Shown: positions 54,355 through 63,921, numbered from the stretch's first letter. The stretch: 64,000 bases of DNA from Clostridium_AM sp963780135 (GCA_963780135.1 CAWAAR010000003.1:2294001-2358000), one strand, 5' to 3'. Program-made: numbers and translations. Notes: generated from the letters alone by a model not told the origin.

Positions 54355-55845
54355 ATGATTAAATATATAAAAAAAACTATTGTAGGTTTACTAATGAGTT
54401 TGATTTTAGTTGGTATTTTACCTTTAAATTGTTCTGCTATAAGTAGTGACAAAATTGATAATTATGTTACAGATCAAATGAAGCAGGCTCATATAAAAGG
54501 ACTTTCAATAGGAATTGTAAAAGATAATAAGATTGTTTATATAAAAGGTTATGGAAATGCGGATACAGGAAAAAGTGTAACAGGCCAGACACCTTTTGAA
54601 ATTGGTTCAGTATCTAAATCAATTACTGCCCTTGCAGTAATGCAGCTTAAAGAAAAGGGGTTAATTAACCTGGATACTCCTGTGAATAAATATTTACCTT
54701 GGTTTAAAGCTTATTACAAAAATCAGTCTGCAGTAATAACTGTGAGGCAGCTTTTAAATCAAAATAGTGGTGTACCACCTTTTTATGATAATGATGCAAA
54801 AGCTGATGTTACAATTGAACAGGTAGTAAAAGAAAAGTTAAATAACTTAAAGCTTGTAAATCCTCCAGGAACTGAGTTTCTATATTCAAATGCAAATTAT
54901 AATATATTGGGTGAAATTGTACAGGTAGTTTCTGGACAGTCCTACAAAGAATATATAGAAAAAAATGTTTTTATACCACTTGAAATGAAACACAGTTATG
55001 TTTCAAAAAAAGAAGCTATGCAAAATGATTTTGCGGCTGGGTATAGGACCTGGTTTGGTTTTCCAATTAAAGCGGATTTGCCTTATTTCGAAGGTAATGC
55101 ACCAAGTGGACATATAATAAGTTGTGCAGAGGATATGTGCCATTATTTGTCTGCAATTATGTGTGATGGAAAATATAAAGATATATCCATACTATCCTCT
55201 GAAGGAATTAAAACTCTTCTAACACCTTCAGTTAAAGCTCTTGTTCCTATGGGTACAGATGCGGACGAAGTCAAATATGCTATGGGCTGGGGAGTAAATT
55301 TTAAAAAAGGTAAAGTTGATATCATTGAACATACAGGAGAAACATCTAATTACCATGCTCATGCTGTTATTAGACCTGAGGAAAAAGTTGCAGTAATTGA
55401 AATGGATGATGTAGGAGGTTTTATAACTGCAGGTGAGATTGCTCCAGGTGCTCTAAAAATTGCAATTAATGAAAAACCTTCTGCATCCCAAAATGTAGGT
55501 ACTATTTTACTAATAATAGACATGGTTTATGTTATTATAGCAGTTTTGGTGGTAATATCAGCTTTAAGACTTAGAAGCTTTAAAAAGAGGATTTTAAAGA
55601 GTAATATTAGATTTATTTTTAACATGATTTTTACTCTAATCATAAATATAATATTGCCAATTACTTTAGTTTTAAAGGGACCTGCCATGACTGGTGCTAC
55701 ATGGAAAGCTCTTACTATTTTTTCACCAGATATTTCTCTTTTCCTTATATTAGTTTCCATAGTACTATTTATAATAGGTATTTTTAAATCCATAATGATT
55801 TTTGATGTATACTCTAAAAAATCTAAAGAACAAGTACAAAGATAG
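54355..55845 (+). CDS. Beta-lactamase-fold serine hydrolase with membrane tail
   Basis: A 496-residue exported protein. A signal peptide (about 1-28) is followed by a class C beta-lactamase/PBP4*-type domain: Ser85-x-x-Lys88 in GSVSKSITALA, the Tyr-x-Asn motif in LYSNANYNIL, and an HTG triad (IIEHTGETSNYHA) replacing KTG. Three or four hydrophobic helices form the C-terminus (about 380-490). Such proteins act on peptidoglycan stem peptides or other D-amino acid peptides at the cell surface; true beta-lactamase activity is doubtful. It sits in the candidate antimicrobial-response region, between two operator repeats. Confidence 0.85.
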   Translation: MIKYIKKTIVGLLMSLILVGILPLNCSAISSDKIDNYVTDQMKQAHIKGLSIGIVKDNKIVYIKGYGNADTGKSVTGQTPFEIGSVSKSITALAVMQLKEKGLINLDTPVNKYLPWFKAYYKNQSAVITVRQLLNQNSGVPPFYDNDAKADVTIEQVVKEKLNNLKLVNPPGTEFLYSNANYNILGEIVQVVSGQSYKEYIEKNVFIPLEMKHSYVSKKEAMQNDFAAGYRTWFGFPIKADLPYFEGNAPSGHIISCAEDMCHYLSAIMCDGKYKDISILSSEGIKTLLTPSVKALVPMGTDADEVKYAMGWGVNFKKGKVDIIEHTGETSNYHAHAVIRPEEKVAVIEMDDVGGFITAGEIAPGALKIAINEKPSASQNVGTILLIIDMVYVIIAVLVVISALRLRSFKKRILKSNIRFIFNMIFTLIINIILPITLVLKGPAMTGATWKALTIFSPDISLFLILVSIVLFIIGIFKSIMIFDVYSKKSKEQVQR

Positions 55846-55869
55846 CTGCAGAAATGCAGCTATTTTTTG
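55842..55869 (+). terminator. Terminator after the serine hydrolase gene
   Basis: ATAGCTGCA (55842-55850) pairs with TGCAGCTAT (55855-55863), followed by TTTTT. The stem overlaps the stop codon. Confidence 0.85.
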
Positions 55870-55881
55870 TGTCTAATATTA

Positions 55882-55917
55882 AAACTTAAGGTTTTCTTAA
55901 GGAGTTCTTTAAGTTTT
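55882..55917 (+). promoter_or_regulatory. 36-bp operator, site 2 (identical to site 1)
   Basis: Exact copy of 52541-52576 with half-sites starting at 55885, 55896 and 55907. A -10-like TATACA lies near 55933. It controls the ABC exporter operon beginning at 56018. Confidence 0.8.
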
Positions 55918-56017
55918 CTTATATGCCGAATTATACAATGATATCAACAGGTTGGTTGAGATGGAGACAAAGTAGTTAATACATTTGTCTAAATATAGAT
56001 TTTGGAGGAGAGTATTT

Positions 56018-56929
56018 ATGAATGAAGTTTTAAAAATTAATGATGTAACTAAGGTTTATGGAAAACAAACTGTACTTGATAAGGTTAGCTTATCACTGCA
56101 GCAAGGTGAAATTATAGGACTTATAGGACCTAATGGTGCAGGAAAGACTACCCTTATGAAAATCATTACTAAACTTGTTAAAAAGTATGATGGAGATGTT
56201 TATATAAAGGATGAAAATATAAAAAATAATAAAAAGCATAATACAAAACAAATAGGTTGTGTAATAGAAACACCTGGTTTTTATCCAGAATTAACAGGCT
56301 ATGAAAATTTATTGTTTTTCTCTGAAATATCTGGACTTAAAGATAAAAGTGAGATTGATGAAATAGTTAAAAGGTTAGGCATTGAAAGTTATGTAAATAA
56401 AAAAGCAAAAAATTATTCTTTAGGAATGAAACAAAGACTTGGAGTAGCACAAGCAGTGTTAACATATCCACCTGTATTAATATTAGATGAGCCAACCAAT
56501 GGTTTAGATCCTGCTATAGTGCCACAGCTTAGGAAGTTTATAAAGTATATAGCAGAGGAAAAGCACACAGCAGTACTTATATCAAGTCATATTCTTTCTG
56601 AAATAGAGCTAATGTGTGACAAAGTTGCATTTATACAAGAAGGGAAAATAATTAAAGTTGAAAGCTTAAAGAAAAGTGAAGATGATACTGCTATTATTGC
56701 TTTTGTAACAAGTAAATTAGAAGAATTAAAGAGATTTTTTAATGATAAAAAGCTAGATTATAAAATATTAGGTGAAGATAAACTGCAAGCTCAACTAAAA
56801 CCTAAGGAATTAGAAAATTTAGTTTCAAGTATAGGTAAGGAAAATATACCACTTAGAGGTGTATATGAGGTAAAAGAGAGCTTAGAACAAAAATACTTAA
56901 AAACTATGGGGGATGAGAAAAATGCATAG
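56018..56929 (+). CDS. ABC exporter ATP-binding protein (lantibiotic/bacitracin-resistance type)
   Basis: A 303-residue BcrA-type ATPase: Walker A GPNGAGKTT, ETPGFYPELTGYENL after the Q-loop, signature YSLGMKQRLGVAQAV, Walker B LILDEPTNGLDP and the switch His in SSHILSE. ATG 56018 follows GGAGGAGAG; an ATG at 55985 lacks such a site. Two ABC-2 permease genes follow directly, giving a three-protein exporter like BcrAB or lantibiotic immunity transporters. An operator at 55882-55917 suggests control by a two-component regulator. Confidence 0.93.
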   Translation: MNEVLKINDVTKVYGKQTVLDKVSLSLQQGEIIGLIGPNGAGKTTLMKIITKLVKKYDGDVYIKDENIKNNKKHNTKQIGCVIETPGFYPELTGYENLLFFSEISGLKDKSEIDEIVKRLGIESYVNKKAKNYSLGMKQRLGVAQAVLTYPPVLILDEPTNGLDPAIVPQLRKFIKYIAEEKHTAVLISSHILSEIELMCDKVAFIQEGKIIKVESLKKSEDDTAIIAFVTSKLEELKRFFNDKKLDYKILGEDKLQAQLKPKELENLVSSIGKENIPLRGVYEVKESLEQKYLKTMGDEKNA

Positions 56930-57662
56930 GTTATTAAAAATATCTTGGCTTAATGTTAAAAATTCAGCATATTCAAAAGAGTTTTTATTAGGAATAATTG
57001 CAGCTTTTTCCTACTCTATGTTATGGGTTTTTCTTGTACATCCTAAAGCCTATGGACTAGGGGACTATGATTTTGAATTTGGACGATTTTTATATGTATT
57101 AATATTATATGCAGCTGTTTCAATTTTACGAAATGATATAAGATCCAATTCTACTAAAACTATTTTTACAGGAGTTTTTAGTAGGACAGAAATAATGATT
57201 TCAAAAGTCATAGGCTTAATTATATGGGGAATTGTTTTTTCTGTAATAATTGAAATAAATAATATATTAGTAAGTTGTATTCTGTATAAAAAAATAGGAA
57301 TTACTGGATTTTTCACATTTAACCATTTGCAATTATTTATTACCTATATTGTTATAGCATTTTCTATGGGCAGTCTTATGATACTTGTAGTTTCCATGAT
57401 GTTTAATGAAAGTAAATTCATTTTATTTTTTATAGTAATGCTTAGCATGGTGAATTTTTACACATCAGGTCTTACAGTTCTCATTAGTAGACATCCAGAA
57501 ATTGCACATAACTTTTCCCTTTATATGAAAACACCTTTTTATAATACAGTAATGTTAATGCAGGGGCAATTTAATATACAATCATTATTAATAAATATAA
57601 CCTGGGCAATAATCTTTTGTATTTTATCTATTTTTATTATTAATAAGAGAGAAATTAAGTAG
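56922..57662 (+). CDS. ABC-2 type permease 1 of the exporter
   Basis: A 246-residue membrane protein with six hydrophobic helices in the layout of lantibiotic-immunity (BcrB/NisE-like) permeases. Motif-like segments are FTGVFSRTEIMISKVIGLI and AFSMGSLMILVVSMMF. It overlaps the ATPase gene by 8 bp; ATG 56922 is chosen since GGGGGATG precedes it at suitable spacing. It is a partner of the next gene, a diverged paralogue, with which it likely forms the heterodimeric channel. Confidence 0.88.
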   Translation: MHRLLKISWLNVKNSAYSKEFLLGIIAAFSYSMLWVFLVHPKAYGLGDYDFEFGRFLYVLILYAAVSILRNDIRSNSTKTIFTGVFSRTEIMISKVIGLIIWGIVFSVIIEINNILVSCILYKKIGITGFFTFNHLQLFITYIVIAFSMGSLMILVVSMMFNESKFILFFIVMLSMVNFYTSGLTVLISRHPEIAHNFSLYMKTPFYNTVMLMQGQFNIQSLLINITWAIIFCILSIFIINKREIK

Positions 57663-57680
57663 AATAGGAGATGACTTATT

Positions 57681-58367
57681 TTGGAAAGAGTTTTAAAGAT
57701 TATAACACTAGATATAAAGAAAAAGAGATATTTAAAGAATTTAATGATTTCTTTATTTGTAGTGGCGTGTATTTTATTTTTAAGTTGTTCAAAAGGTGGA
57801 ATGGCAACAATACCAATAATGCTGTTACAACTAATTCCATATATTATTTTAGTTATTTATAGTTTTTCGTTAACACAGGAGTTTACAAACAAAACAGATA
57901 AAATGATATTTACAGGTATATTTAGTAGAAATGAAATAATGATCTCTAAACTAATTAGTTTTATATTTACGTCTATAATATGTTTTACATTTTATGAAAT
58001 TATATCAATTGTATGCAGTACTTTTAATTCAAAAATGTTGATTAATAATTTATATGTGTTTCTTATTTATACATTTACTCTAGGTTCATTTATATTGTTA
58101 GTTTCAGTTATGACTTTTAATTTTATACTTACAGGAATTGTTGGATATGTATTGTACTTTGATTTGATACTAATACTTTTAAATCAGGCTTTAGAATCCA
58201 GTAGAAATGAAGCATTAAAACATATTATACTAAATTTACCATTTTATATAGCTAACACTGGATTTTATGCAGGAAATTATACAGGCCATCAATCTATTAT
58301 TATGATAGGCTGCGGAGTGCTATTTTTAGGAACAGCATGTGTTGTAATTAATAGAAAAAATATGTAA
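57681..58367 (+). CDS. ABC-2 type permease 2 of the exporter
   Basis: A 228-residue membrane protein with six helices, similar to the preceding permease (FTGIFSRNEIMISKLISFI matches its FTGVFSRTEIMISKVIGLI). Translation starts at TTG 57681 with GGAG about 10 bases upstream. An ATG-initiated ORF in another frame (57671) reads unrelated sequence. It completes the three-gene exporter operon. Confidence 0.85.
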   Translation: MERVLKIITLDIKKKRYLKNLMISLFVVACILFLSCSKGGMATIPIMLLQLIPYIILVIYSFSLTQEFTNKTDKMIFTGIFSRNEIMISKLISFIFTSIICFTFYEIISIVCSTFNSKMLINNLYVFLIYTFTLGSFILLVSVMTFNFILTGIVGYVLYFDLILILLNQALESSRNEALKHIILNLPFYIANTGFYAGNYTGHQSIIMIGCGVLFLGTACVVINRKNM

Positions 58368-58541
58368 ATGATAATATAGCATTAGGTTTCGAATTTTAAA
58401 CAGCAAGTAGTTAATCTGAAGCGTATCAATATGCATAGACTTGTTAGATACAGTGAAAATGTGGTATAATTTTGTGAAAAATAATATCTTATATGTTTAA
58501 AATTGTAATACAATTTGTAGCAGGATTGGAGTTTCAGATTT

Positions 58542-59702
58542 ATGAAGAATGAGAGATTAAAAGAAATTGACATTTTAAGAGCTTTTGCATTTATTTTTGT
58601 GGTAGCACAACATACAGTAGGAGGTTTTGCTAATGCAAAGGGTATTAGTTTTTTTGATTATAGTATAATGAAATTTTTATATGTCATTGCAGAAACGGCA
58701 GTACCAATTTTCCTTTTTATAAGTGGACTATCTCTTTTATATGTGTATGCAGACAAGTTTGATTGGAAGAAATACTATATTAAGAGAATTAAATATGTGC
58801 TTATACCATATATAATATGGTCTGCAATTGATATATATGAATTCAATGATATGGAAAAATTCAAAAGTTTCGCATTGCAATTGATATCAGGAAATGGGGG
58901 ATTTCATTTATGGTATATGGGAATGATTTTAAGATTATATTTGATTTTTCCTATAATACTTTTGATTGCTAAAAAGATACATTCTGCAAATATTAAAATT
59001 AGAGTAGTTGTTTGTATAGGACTAACTGTACTATATTACTATGTATCAAAGTACACTAATGTAATTCAAGATAATGTTATATCATTTTTATTTAAAAATC
59101 CAAATGAATTGCAGCATAAAATTATAAATATATCTCCTTTATTTTGGTATATATATTTTGTACTCGGAATGTATTTTGCATTAAACTATGTATACATTAA
59201 GAATAAAGTTTTGAAAAACAAGAATATAATATTTATTGCATATGTACCATTACTTGTCTATGCTTATTTACGTGAAATTAATTATAACAATATTCAATTT
59301 GTAAGAGTTCTATGGATATTATACGTTATAGTTTCAATTTTAGTCTTTTACGTGATATCTATTAAATTGATAGATAAAATTAAGGTATATAGTGTTATGA
59401 GGTATATTAGTGATTATTCTTTTGCAGCATATATGGCACATATTTTAGTTATAAATTATGCAGTTTTTTATACAATGAAATTTTTTCATACAAAGAATAA
59501 TTTAGTATTAGGAATTTCATCATGGATTATTACATCTTTGGTAACTACATTTTTTATTAGTGTAATTTCACTTATACCATATTCACAGTTTGTAACAGGT
59601 GCTAAAAATACAAGAATAAGATTAGAAATAAAAGATATATACAAAATATTTAGTAAGGCTAAAGATAAATATATAGAGAAAACAAAAAATACACAAGCTT
59701 AG
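58542..59702 (+). CDS. Acyltransferase family 3 membrane protein
   Basis: A 386-residue protein with about ten hydrophobic helices. The N-terminus KEIDILRAFAFIFVVAQHTVGG contains the conserved Arg and the catalytic-type His of acyltransferase-3 (OafA/WecH-like) enzymes, and IPIFLFISGLSLLYV-type sequence follows. These transfer acetyl or succinyl groups to cell-surface sugars or polymers. It follows an ABC exporter in the same direction and could add to envelope-based resistance. It has a GGAG ribosome site and ends before a terminator. Confidence 0.9.
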   Translation: MKNERLKEIDILRAFAFIFVVAQHTVGGFANAKGISFFDYSIMKFLYVIAETAVPIFLFISGLSLLYVYADKFDWKKYYIKRIKYVLIPYIIWSAIDIYEFNDMEKFKSFALQLISGNGGFHLWYMGMILRLYLIFPIILLIAKKIHSANIKIRVVVCIGLTVLYYYVSKYTNVIQDNVISFLFKNPNELQHKIINISPLFWYIYFVLGMYFALNYVYIKNKVLKNKNIIFIAYVPLLVYAYLREINYNNIQFVRVLWILYVIVSILVFYVISIKLIDKIKVYSVMRYISDYSFAAYMAHILVINYAVFYTMKFFHTKNNLVLGISSWIITSLVTTFFISVISLIPYSQFVTGAKNTRIRLEIKDIYKIFSKAKDKYIEKTKNTQA

Positions 59703-59778
59703 ATTAAGGAACACAATGACTAATGTTTAGCACTTTATGTAGCTAAGTTATATTAGAATAAATAGAATAACTTTAAAA

Positions 59779-59816
59779 ATGCCATAAAATTCATTTTTGA
59801 ATTTTATGGCGTTTTA
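59779..59816 (+). terminator. Terminator after the acyltransferase gene
   Basis: ATGCCATAAAATTCA (59779-59793) pairs with TGAATTTTATGGC (59798-59810), followed by GTTTT. Confidence 0.8.
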
Positions 59817-59898
59817 CATGGTGCTTCAAATAATAAGCAAGATGCGACGTAAGTAGTTAATTCAAATTTCAGTTGTATGCAGTCTACATTATGGTGTT

Positions 59899-60139
59899 GT
59901 TTTTATTTTAACTTATACTCCATGGTATATTATAAGGAATTCGCACTATTAAATATTTTTAATTAGTCTAAAGCTCAAATTTTCTGAAAGTCTAAGAACT
60001 TTGCCAAACTCGCTACTCTCAAACAGGGCTAAAGTTCTAAGGCTTTCAGAAAATTTGAACTAAGACTAATAAAAAAATAATTTAATTGATGTGACAAATT
60101 CCTTATAATATACCATTACGTATAAGTTAAAATAAAAAC
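59899..60139. repeat. Nested imperfect palindrome 1 (about 240 bp)
   Basis: Outer arms: TTTTATTTTAACTTATA then GGTATATTATAAGGAATT (from 59900) are inverted at 60097-60137. Inner arms: TTAGTCTAAAGCTCAAATTT and CTGAAAGTCTAAGAACTTTG (59963-60003) are inverted at 60031-60070. The whole could fold as one long hairpin. No ORF is present. Confidence 0.8.
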
Positions 60140-60201
60140 TAGTTACCGTAAATGTACTCACTTACAATTTAAATTTGCTTTTTACAAATGGATATAGTCT
60201 T

Positions 60202-60716
60202 CATTAAAAGGCTGATAAGCCTTGATACCGTTAGGTTTGGATTTGTATGCATTTAATTATTTTCAAAGGTTCTGATATCAATTCATATAAACTTAGTGGG
60301 AGTTTTACAGTAGGTAGACATCAACGTGTAGTTATAAGATAAAAATCCCAAGGCGATTAGCCTGTTAATTTTCTTGTTTTCAGGGAATTCGTACGATATT
60401 ACACTGGAAATTATATAAGTCTGGGTAATTATCATTAATTCTTGTAACTAACCAACAAACACTAGATTCGAAGTAATGAATATCAAGTACAATAAAGTGA
60501 GTTTTAACTCATACTTAAATAGATTTCTGCAAGAAAAAAACATTAAGGTTAGCATTAAAAACTTGGGTTCACTGCTTAACTACTTAACAATATAATTTTT
60601 TTTCAAAGTTAAAAGGCTAATTGCCTTTGATTTTCTAATGTAAAAACCTTTGAAACTACTCAAAAGTTAAGTGAATTCCAACCTGACGGTTAGGGCTTAT
60701 CAGCCCTTTGTGAATA
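60202..60716. repeat. Nested imperfect palindrome 2 (about 515 bp)
   Basis: AAAAGGCTGATAAGCC and CCGTTAGGTTTGGA (60206-60243), then TTTCAAAGGTT (about 60262), are complementary to AACCTTTGAAAC (about 60648), TCCAACCTGACGG and GGGCTTATCAGCCCTTT (60677-60712). The interior contains further short self-complementary pieces. It is non-coding in all frames. Confidence 0.65.
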
Positions 60717-60772
60717 AAAATATATTAATATAAAGTATGTACAGAAAGTTTTCAACTATAGATTAGTCGATT

Positions 60773-60952
60773 TATCCGATAGCTACAATCCGTAACGCTA
60801 ATAACGGCTGATATGCCCCTGGATAAGTTCCTCCCCTAAAGGATAACGTATTCTAAGTGCTGAAGACACTAAGAATACTGTTAATAAGACTCAGATGAAG
60901 AGAGGCATTCTGCATAAGCAAGCTCCACCTGAGTCTAAGAATCGCTTGATGG
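60773..60952 (+). repeat. Dispersed structured repeat, copy B
   Basis: Begins TATCCGATAGCTA and contains TGGATAAGTTC and AAGACTCAGATG, ending CCACCTGAGTCTAAGAATC then GCTTGATGG, the same start, middle and end modules as copy A (19584-19768). The middle differs: a TATTCTAAGTG/CACTAAGAATA hairpin replaces the CCCCC/GGGGG stem. Confidence 0.7.
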
Positions 60953-60961
60953 TTAATAGTT

Positions 60962-61134
60962 TGGATTTTAACTTTTATGTAGTGATATATGGTAAGTGTG
61001 TTATCACATTAGCTAAATTGTTTCTTATTATTCTTAGTGAAAAGTTTGGGAAAGCCTTAGAACTTTAGAATAATTAGAAACATTTAGCCGTGATGGCACG
61101 CTTACCATATATCACGGAATATAAGTTAAAACCC
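60962..61134. repeat. Nested imperfect palindrome 3 (about 173 bp)
   Basis: GGATTTTAACTT, GTGATATATGGTAAG and TTAGCTAAATTGTTTCTTA with TTATTCTTAG (60963-61036) are complementary, with a few mismatches, to CTTTAGAATAA, TTAGAAACATTTAGCC, CTTACCATATATCAC and AAGTTAAAACCC (61062-61134). Confidence 0.8.
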
Positions 61135-61225
61135 AAACCGCCACTGAACCCTATTTTCATTGCCACTTGCGTCGCATAATTTTTATTTTAGTAAGTTAAG
61201 GGAATTTATGGAGGAAATTTATATT

Positions 61226-62149
61226 ATGGATAGTTTTGTATTAAAAATAAATAAAGTTACAAAGAAATACAAAAATAACAATGTACTTAATAATATAAGT
61301 ATGACTATAAAAAAAGGACAGATATATGGCCTTATTGGTTTAAATGGAGCTGGAAAAAGTACATTAATAAGAATTATAACAGGACTTGTAGAAGTAAATA
61401 GTGGAAGCATCGAGTTGTTTGGAGAACATGAAAAAAGTAAAATAGAAAGTAGTAGAAGAAGAATAGGTGCTATTATAGAAACACCAGCACTGTATGAAAA
61501 TAAAACGGTTTATGAAAATATGCATATTAATAGGATTCAAAAAGGTATACCTGGAGAAGAATGTATAGGAAAATTGTTAAATACAGTAGGATTAATGGAG
61601 TTAAAAGATAAAAAGGTAAAAAACTTATCTTTAGGAACTAAGCAGAGACTGGGAATAGCAATGGCATTACTTGGTGAACCAGAGTTCTTGATTTTAGATG
61701 AGCCAATCAACGGGTTGGATCCAATAGGAATTATTGAAATACGTGAATTGCTCAAAAAATTAAATGAAGAGTATGGAACAACTATTCTTATTTCAAGCCA
61801 CATATTAGGAGAACTTTATCATATTGCGAATTATTATGGAATAATCCACAAAGGTAAATTAATAGAGGAAATGACTATAGATGAATTAAATAATAGATGT
61901 AAAAAATTTATTCATATTAAAGTTGATAATGCAGCTAGTGCTGCTGTTATAATAAATAAAAAACTAAACACATCAAATTTTAATGTGTTGCCTCATAATA
62001 TTATAAAACTATATGATTATATAGATGATTCAGGAAAAGTAACAGAGATACTTGTAAGAGAAGGAATTACGGTGAAACAAATTATGCCTATGGGAGAGGA
62101 ATTAGAAACATACTTTGCTAAAGTTATAGGAGGAACAGAAAATGTTTAA
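61226..62149 (+). CDS. ABC exporter ATP-binding protein (second system)
   Basis: A 307-residue BcrA/lantibiotic-immunity-type ATPase: Walker A GLNGAGKST, ETPALYENKTVYENM, signature LSLGTKQRLGIAMAL, Walker B LILDEPINGLDP and SSHILGE with the switch His. ATG 61226 follows GGAGGAAAT; an upstream TTG in frame falls inside the palindromic region and is rejected. A single ABC-2 permease gene overlaps the end. Likely role is export of, or immunity to, an antimicrobial peptide, though the substrate is unknown. Confidence 0.92.
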   Translation: MDSFVLKINKVTKKYKNNNVLNNISMTIKKGQIYGLIGLNGAGKSTLIRIITGLVEVNSGSIELFGEHEKSKIESSRRRIGAIIETPALYENKTVYENMHINRIQKGIPGEECIGKLLNTVGLMELKDKKVKNLSLGTKQRLGIAMALLGEPEFLILDEPINGLDPIGIIEIRELLKKLNEEYGTTILISSHILGELYHIANYYGIIHKGKLIEEMTIDELNNRCKKFIHIKVDNAASAAVIINKKLNTSNFNVLPHNIIKLYDYIDDSGKVTEILVREGITVKQIMPMGEELETYFAKVIGGTENV

Positions 62150-62885
62150 TTTATTAAAAGTGGAATTTTATAAGTTAAAAACTTCTAAAACATTTTATTT
62201 TACAGCGTTTTTAAATTTACTTCAAGGTATCATAATTTATGCTTTTTCGGAAAATTTAAAAGCAATGAGTGGAAAAAAATCATTGATATTTATGTTTAAC
62301 ATGCAAAGTGCACTGGCACTAGGGATACTAATAGGAGTATTTGCTTCAGATTATATAGTAACAGAGTTTACTTCAGGGTATATTAAAAATTTAATTTCCT
62401 ATGGACATAAAAGAATAAGTATTTTTATATCTAAAAGTATAGTTTATTATATAGGGATTATAATTATCAGCTTCATAGCACCAGTAGTAATGACAGTTAT
62501 AAATACGGCCATTAATGGATATGGGGAACCAATTAATTTTAACTCTCTAATGTTTTTATTAAGATTAATTTTAATTACATCACTTATATATATAGCTATA
62601 GGAAGTATCAGTGTTTTAGCAGCATTCAGCTCTAGGAGTGTTAATATTACTATTATGACAATTGTAATACTAGATTTCATTAATAGAATTTTCAATATAA
62701 TTGCTATTCAAAAGCCTTCATTAGAATGGATTTATGATAAGTTTATATTCTCTCAGATTGGTATTGTGTTATCAGATAAATCAGGAAGCCCAGAAATTTT
62801 GCAAGCAGTTATTATATCTTTAATAACTATATTATTAACCACAACAATAGGAATTTATGTTTTTAAAAAATCAGATGTTAAATGA
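62142..62885 (+). CDS. ABC-2 type permease (second system)
   Basis: A 247-residue membrane protein with six helices: FNLLKVEFYKLKTSKTFYFT at the N-terminus is the typical amphipathic start of lantibiotic-immunity permeases, with GVFASDYIVTEFTSGYIKNL in the first loop. It overlaps the ATPase gene by 8 bp, with AGGAGG upstream. It should form a homodimer with the ATPase. The gene is followed directly by a copy of the dispersed repeat rather than a clear terminator. Confidence 0.9.
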   Translation: MFNLLKVEFYKLKTSKTFYFTAFLNLLQGIIIYAFSENLKAMSGKKSLIFMFNMQSALALGILIGVFASDYIVTEFTSGYIKNLISYGHKRISIFISKSIVYYIGIIIISFIAPVVMTVINTAINGYGEPINFNSLMFLLRLILITSLIYIAIGSISVLAAFSSRSVNITIMTIVILDFINRIFNIIAIQKPSLEWIYDKFIFSQIGIVLSDKSGSPEILQAVIISLITILLTTTIGIYVFKKSDVK

Positions 62886-62899
62886 AAATTAAGATTAAC

Positions 62900-63093
62900 G
62901 GATCAAGTGAGTCTTAGAAGAACTTATCCAGGCACTTAGCAGTGCTTATGCACAGCATAAGAACTCTAACCGACTGAAGTCAAAGAGTTCTAATATCCCC
63001 CACTTGAAGAAAAGCAGATATCCCAAATTCTATGATTTGGTGATAGTCGCTTTCACAGAGTGCGATGGGGGTATTAGCAATGGTAGCAATCGA
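62900..63093 (-). repeat. Dispersed structured repeat, copy C
   Basis: Read on the minus strand it begins TCGATTGCTACCATTGCTAA then TACCCCCATCGC, continues through CAAGTGGGGGATA, and ends with TGGATAAGTTCTTCTAAGAC then TCACTTGATCC. The 23 bases at 62908-62930 are the exact reverse complement of 19649-19671 in copy A. The terminal hairpin of copies A and B is missing here, with the flanking modules joined directly. Confidence 0.7.
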
Positions 63094-63244
63094 GCAAACT
63101 TCCACTGACTTTACTTTGAAATATATTATAAAAAGTAAGGTTGGTGAATTTTTTACGTTTAAACTTATTATAAAAATTTCTTCGCTTTTATGATATACTT
63201 TTTTAGAAGAAATTTTTAGTTAATAGAAAGGATGAATATAATCT

Positions 63245-63784
63245 ATGAATACAAAATTTTTAACTTTTACATATAAAGTTCCAAGCGATCCTTCTAAGAA
63301 TAGAGTATACATTTGGAGAAAAATAAAAGACCTAGGTGCTGTTTATCTGCAACAAGGAGTGGCTTTGTTACCTTATGAGGAAAAACTATTTGATATTTTA
63401 AAAAATCTTCGTGGAGAAGTTAATAACTTAGGTGGAAAATCAACTTTAAGTGAGCTTACCTTTATAAATGAAGAAGATGAGAAAAGTATTATATCAGAAT
63501 TTAAAAAGCAGATAGATGAAGAATATAGTGAATTTGAAGATAACTGTCAAAGACTTATATATGAACTTGATCGTGAAACTGAAAATAGAAAATTTAAGTT
63601 TTCTGAGCTTCAAGAGAATGAAGAAGATTTAAAAAAATTTCAACGGTGGTATGATAAAATCTCTAGTAGAGATTATTTCAGTTCAGAAAGTAAATGTAAC
63701 GCAAAAGAAATGTTCGAAAAAGCAAAAGTAAGATTGCAGGAATATTCACATCAAGTTTATAAAAATGATAAGGGACAACAGTAA
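63245..63784 (+). CDS. ChrB N-terminal domain protein
   Basis: A 179-residue protein whose start matches the ChrB regulatory domain: FLTFTYKVPSDPSKNRVYIW, RKIKDLGAVYLQQGVALLPY (about 5-45), then a helical, highly charged remainder (EEYSEFEDNCQRLIYELDRE). ChrB proteins regulate chromate-efflux ChrA transporters, and stand-alone N-terminal domains are often encoded beside them. No ChrA gene lies within the window, although the window ends about 215 bp downstream. It has an AAAGGATG ribosome site. Confidence 0.8.
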   Translation: MNTKFLTFTYKVPSDPSKNRVYIWRKIKDLGAVYLQQGVALLPYEEKLFDILKNLRGEVNNLGGKSTLSELTFINEEDEKSIISEFKKQIDEEYSEFEDNCQRLIYELDRETENRKFKFSELQENEEDLKKFQRWYDKISSRDYFSSESKCNAKEMFEKAKVRLQEYSHQVYKNDKGQQ

Positions 63785-63921
63785 ACTGTGTTGTGGGAAA
63801 CCAAGTGATATTGTGACTTCTTTGATTTCAATCCAACTTAATATTGAAAAACAAGTTAAAAATTCTTTGTGAAATTAATATACATAAAGAGTTTTTATTT
63901 TTTTGCATTTTAAAAATATAA

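Noticed and set aside
57671..57862. ATG-started 63-codon ORF at the start of the second permease gene
   Set aside because: It is out of frame with the clear membrane protein starting at TTG 57681, whose sequence matches the preceding permease.
61160..61225. Upstream TTG start for the second exporter ATPase
   Set aside because: The added residues are not ABC-like and the region is non-coding spacer; GGAGG sits before ATG 61226.
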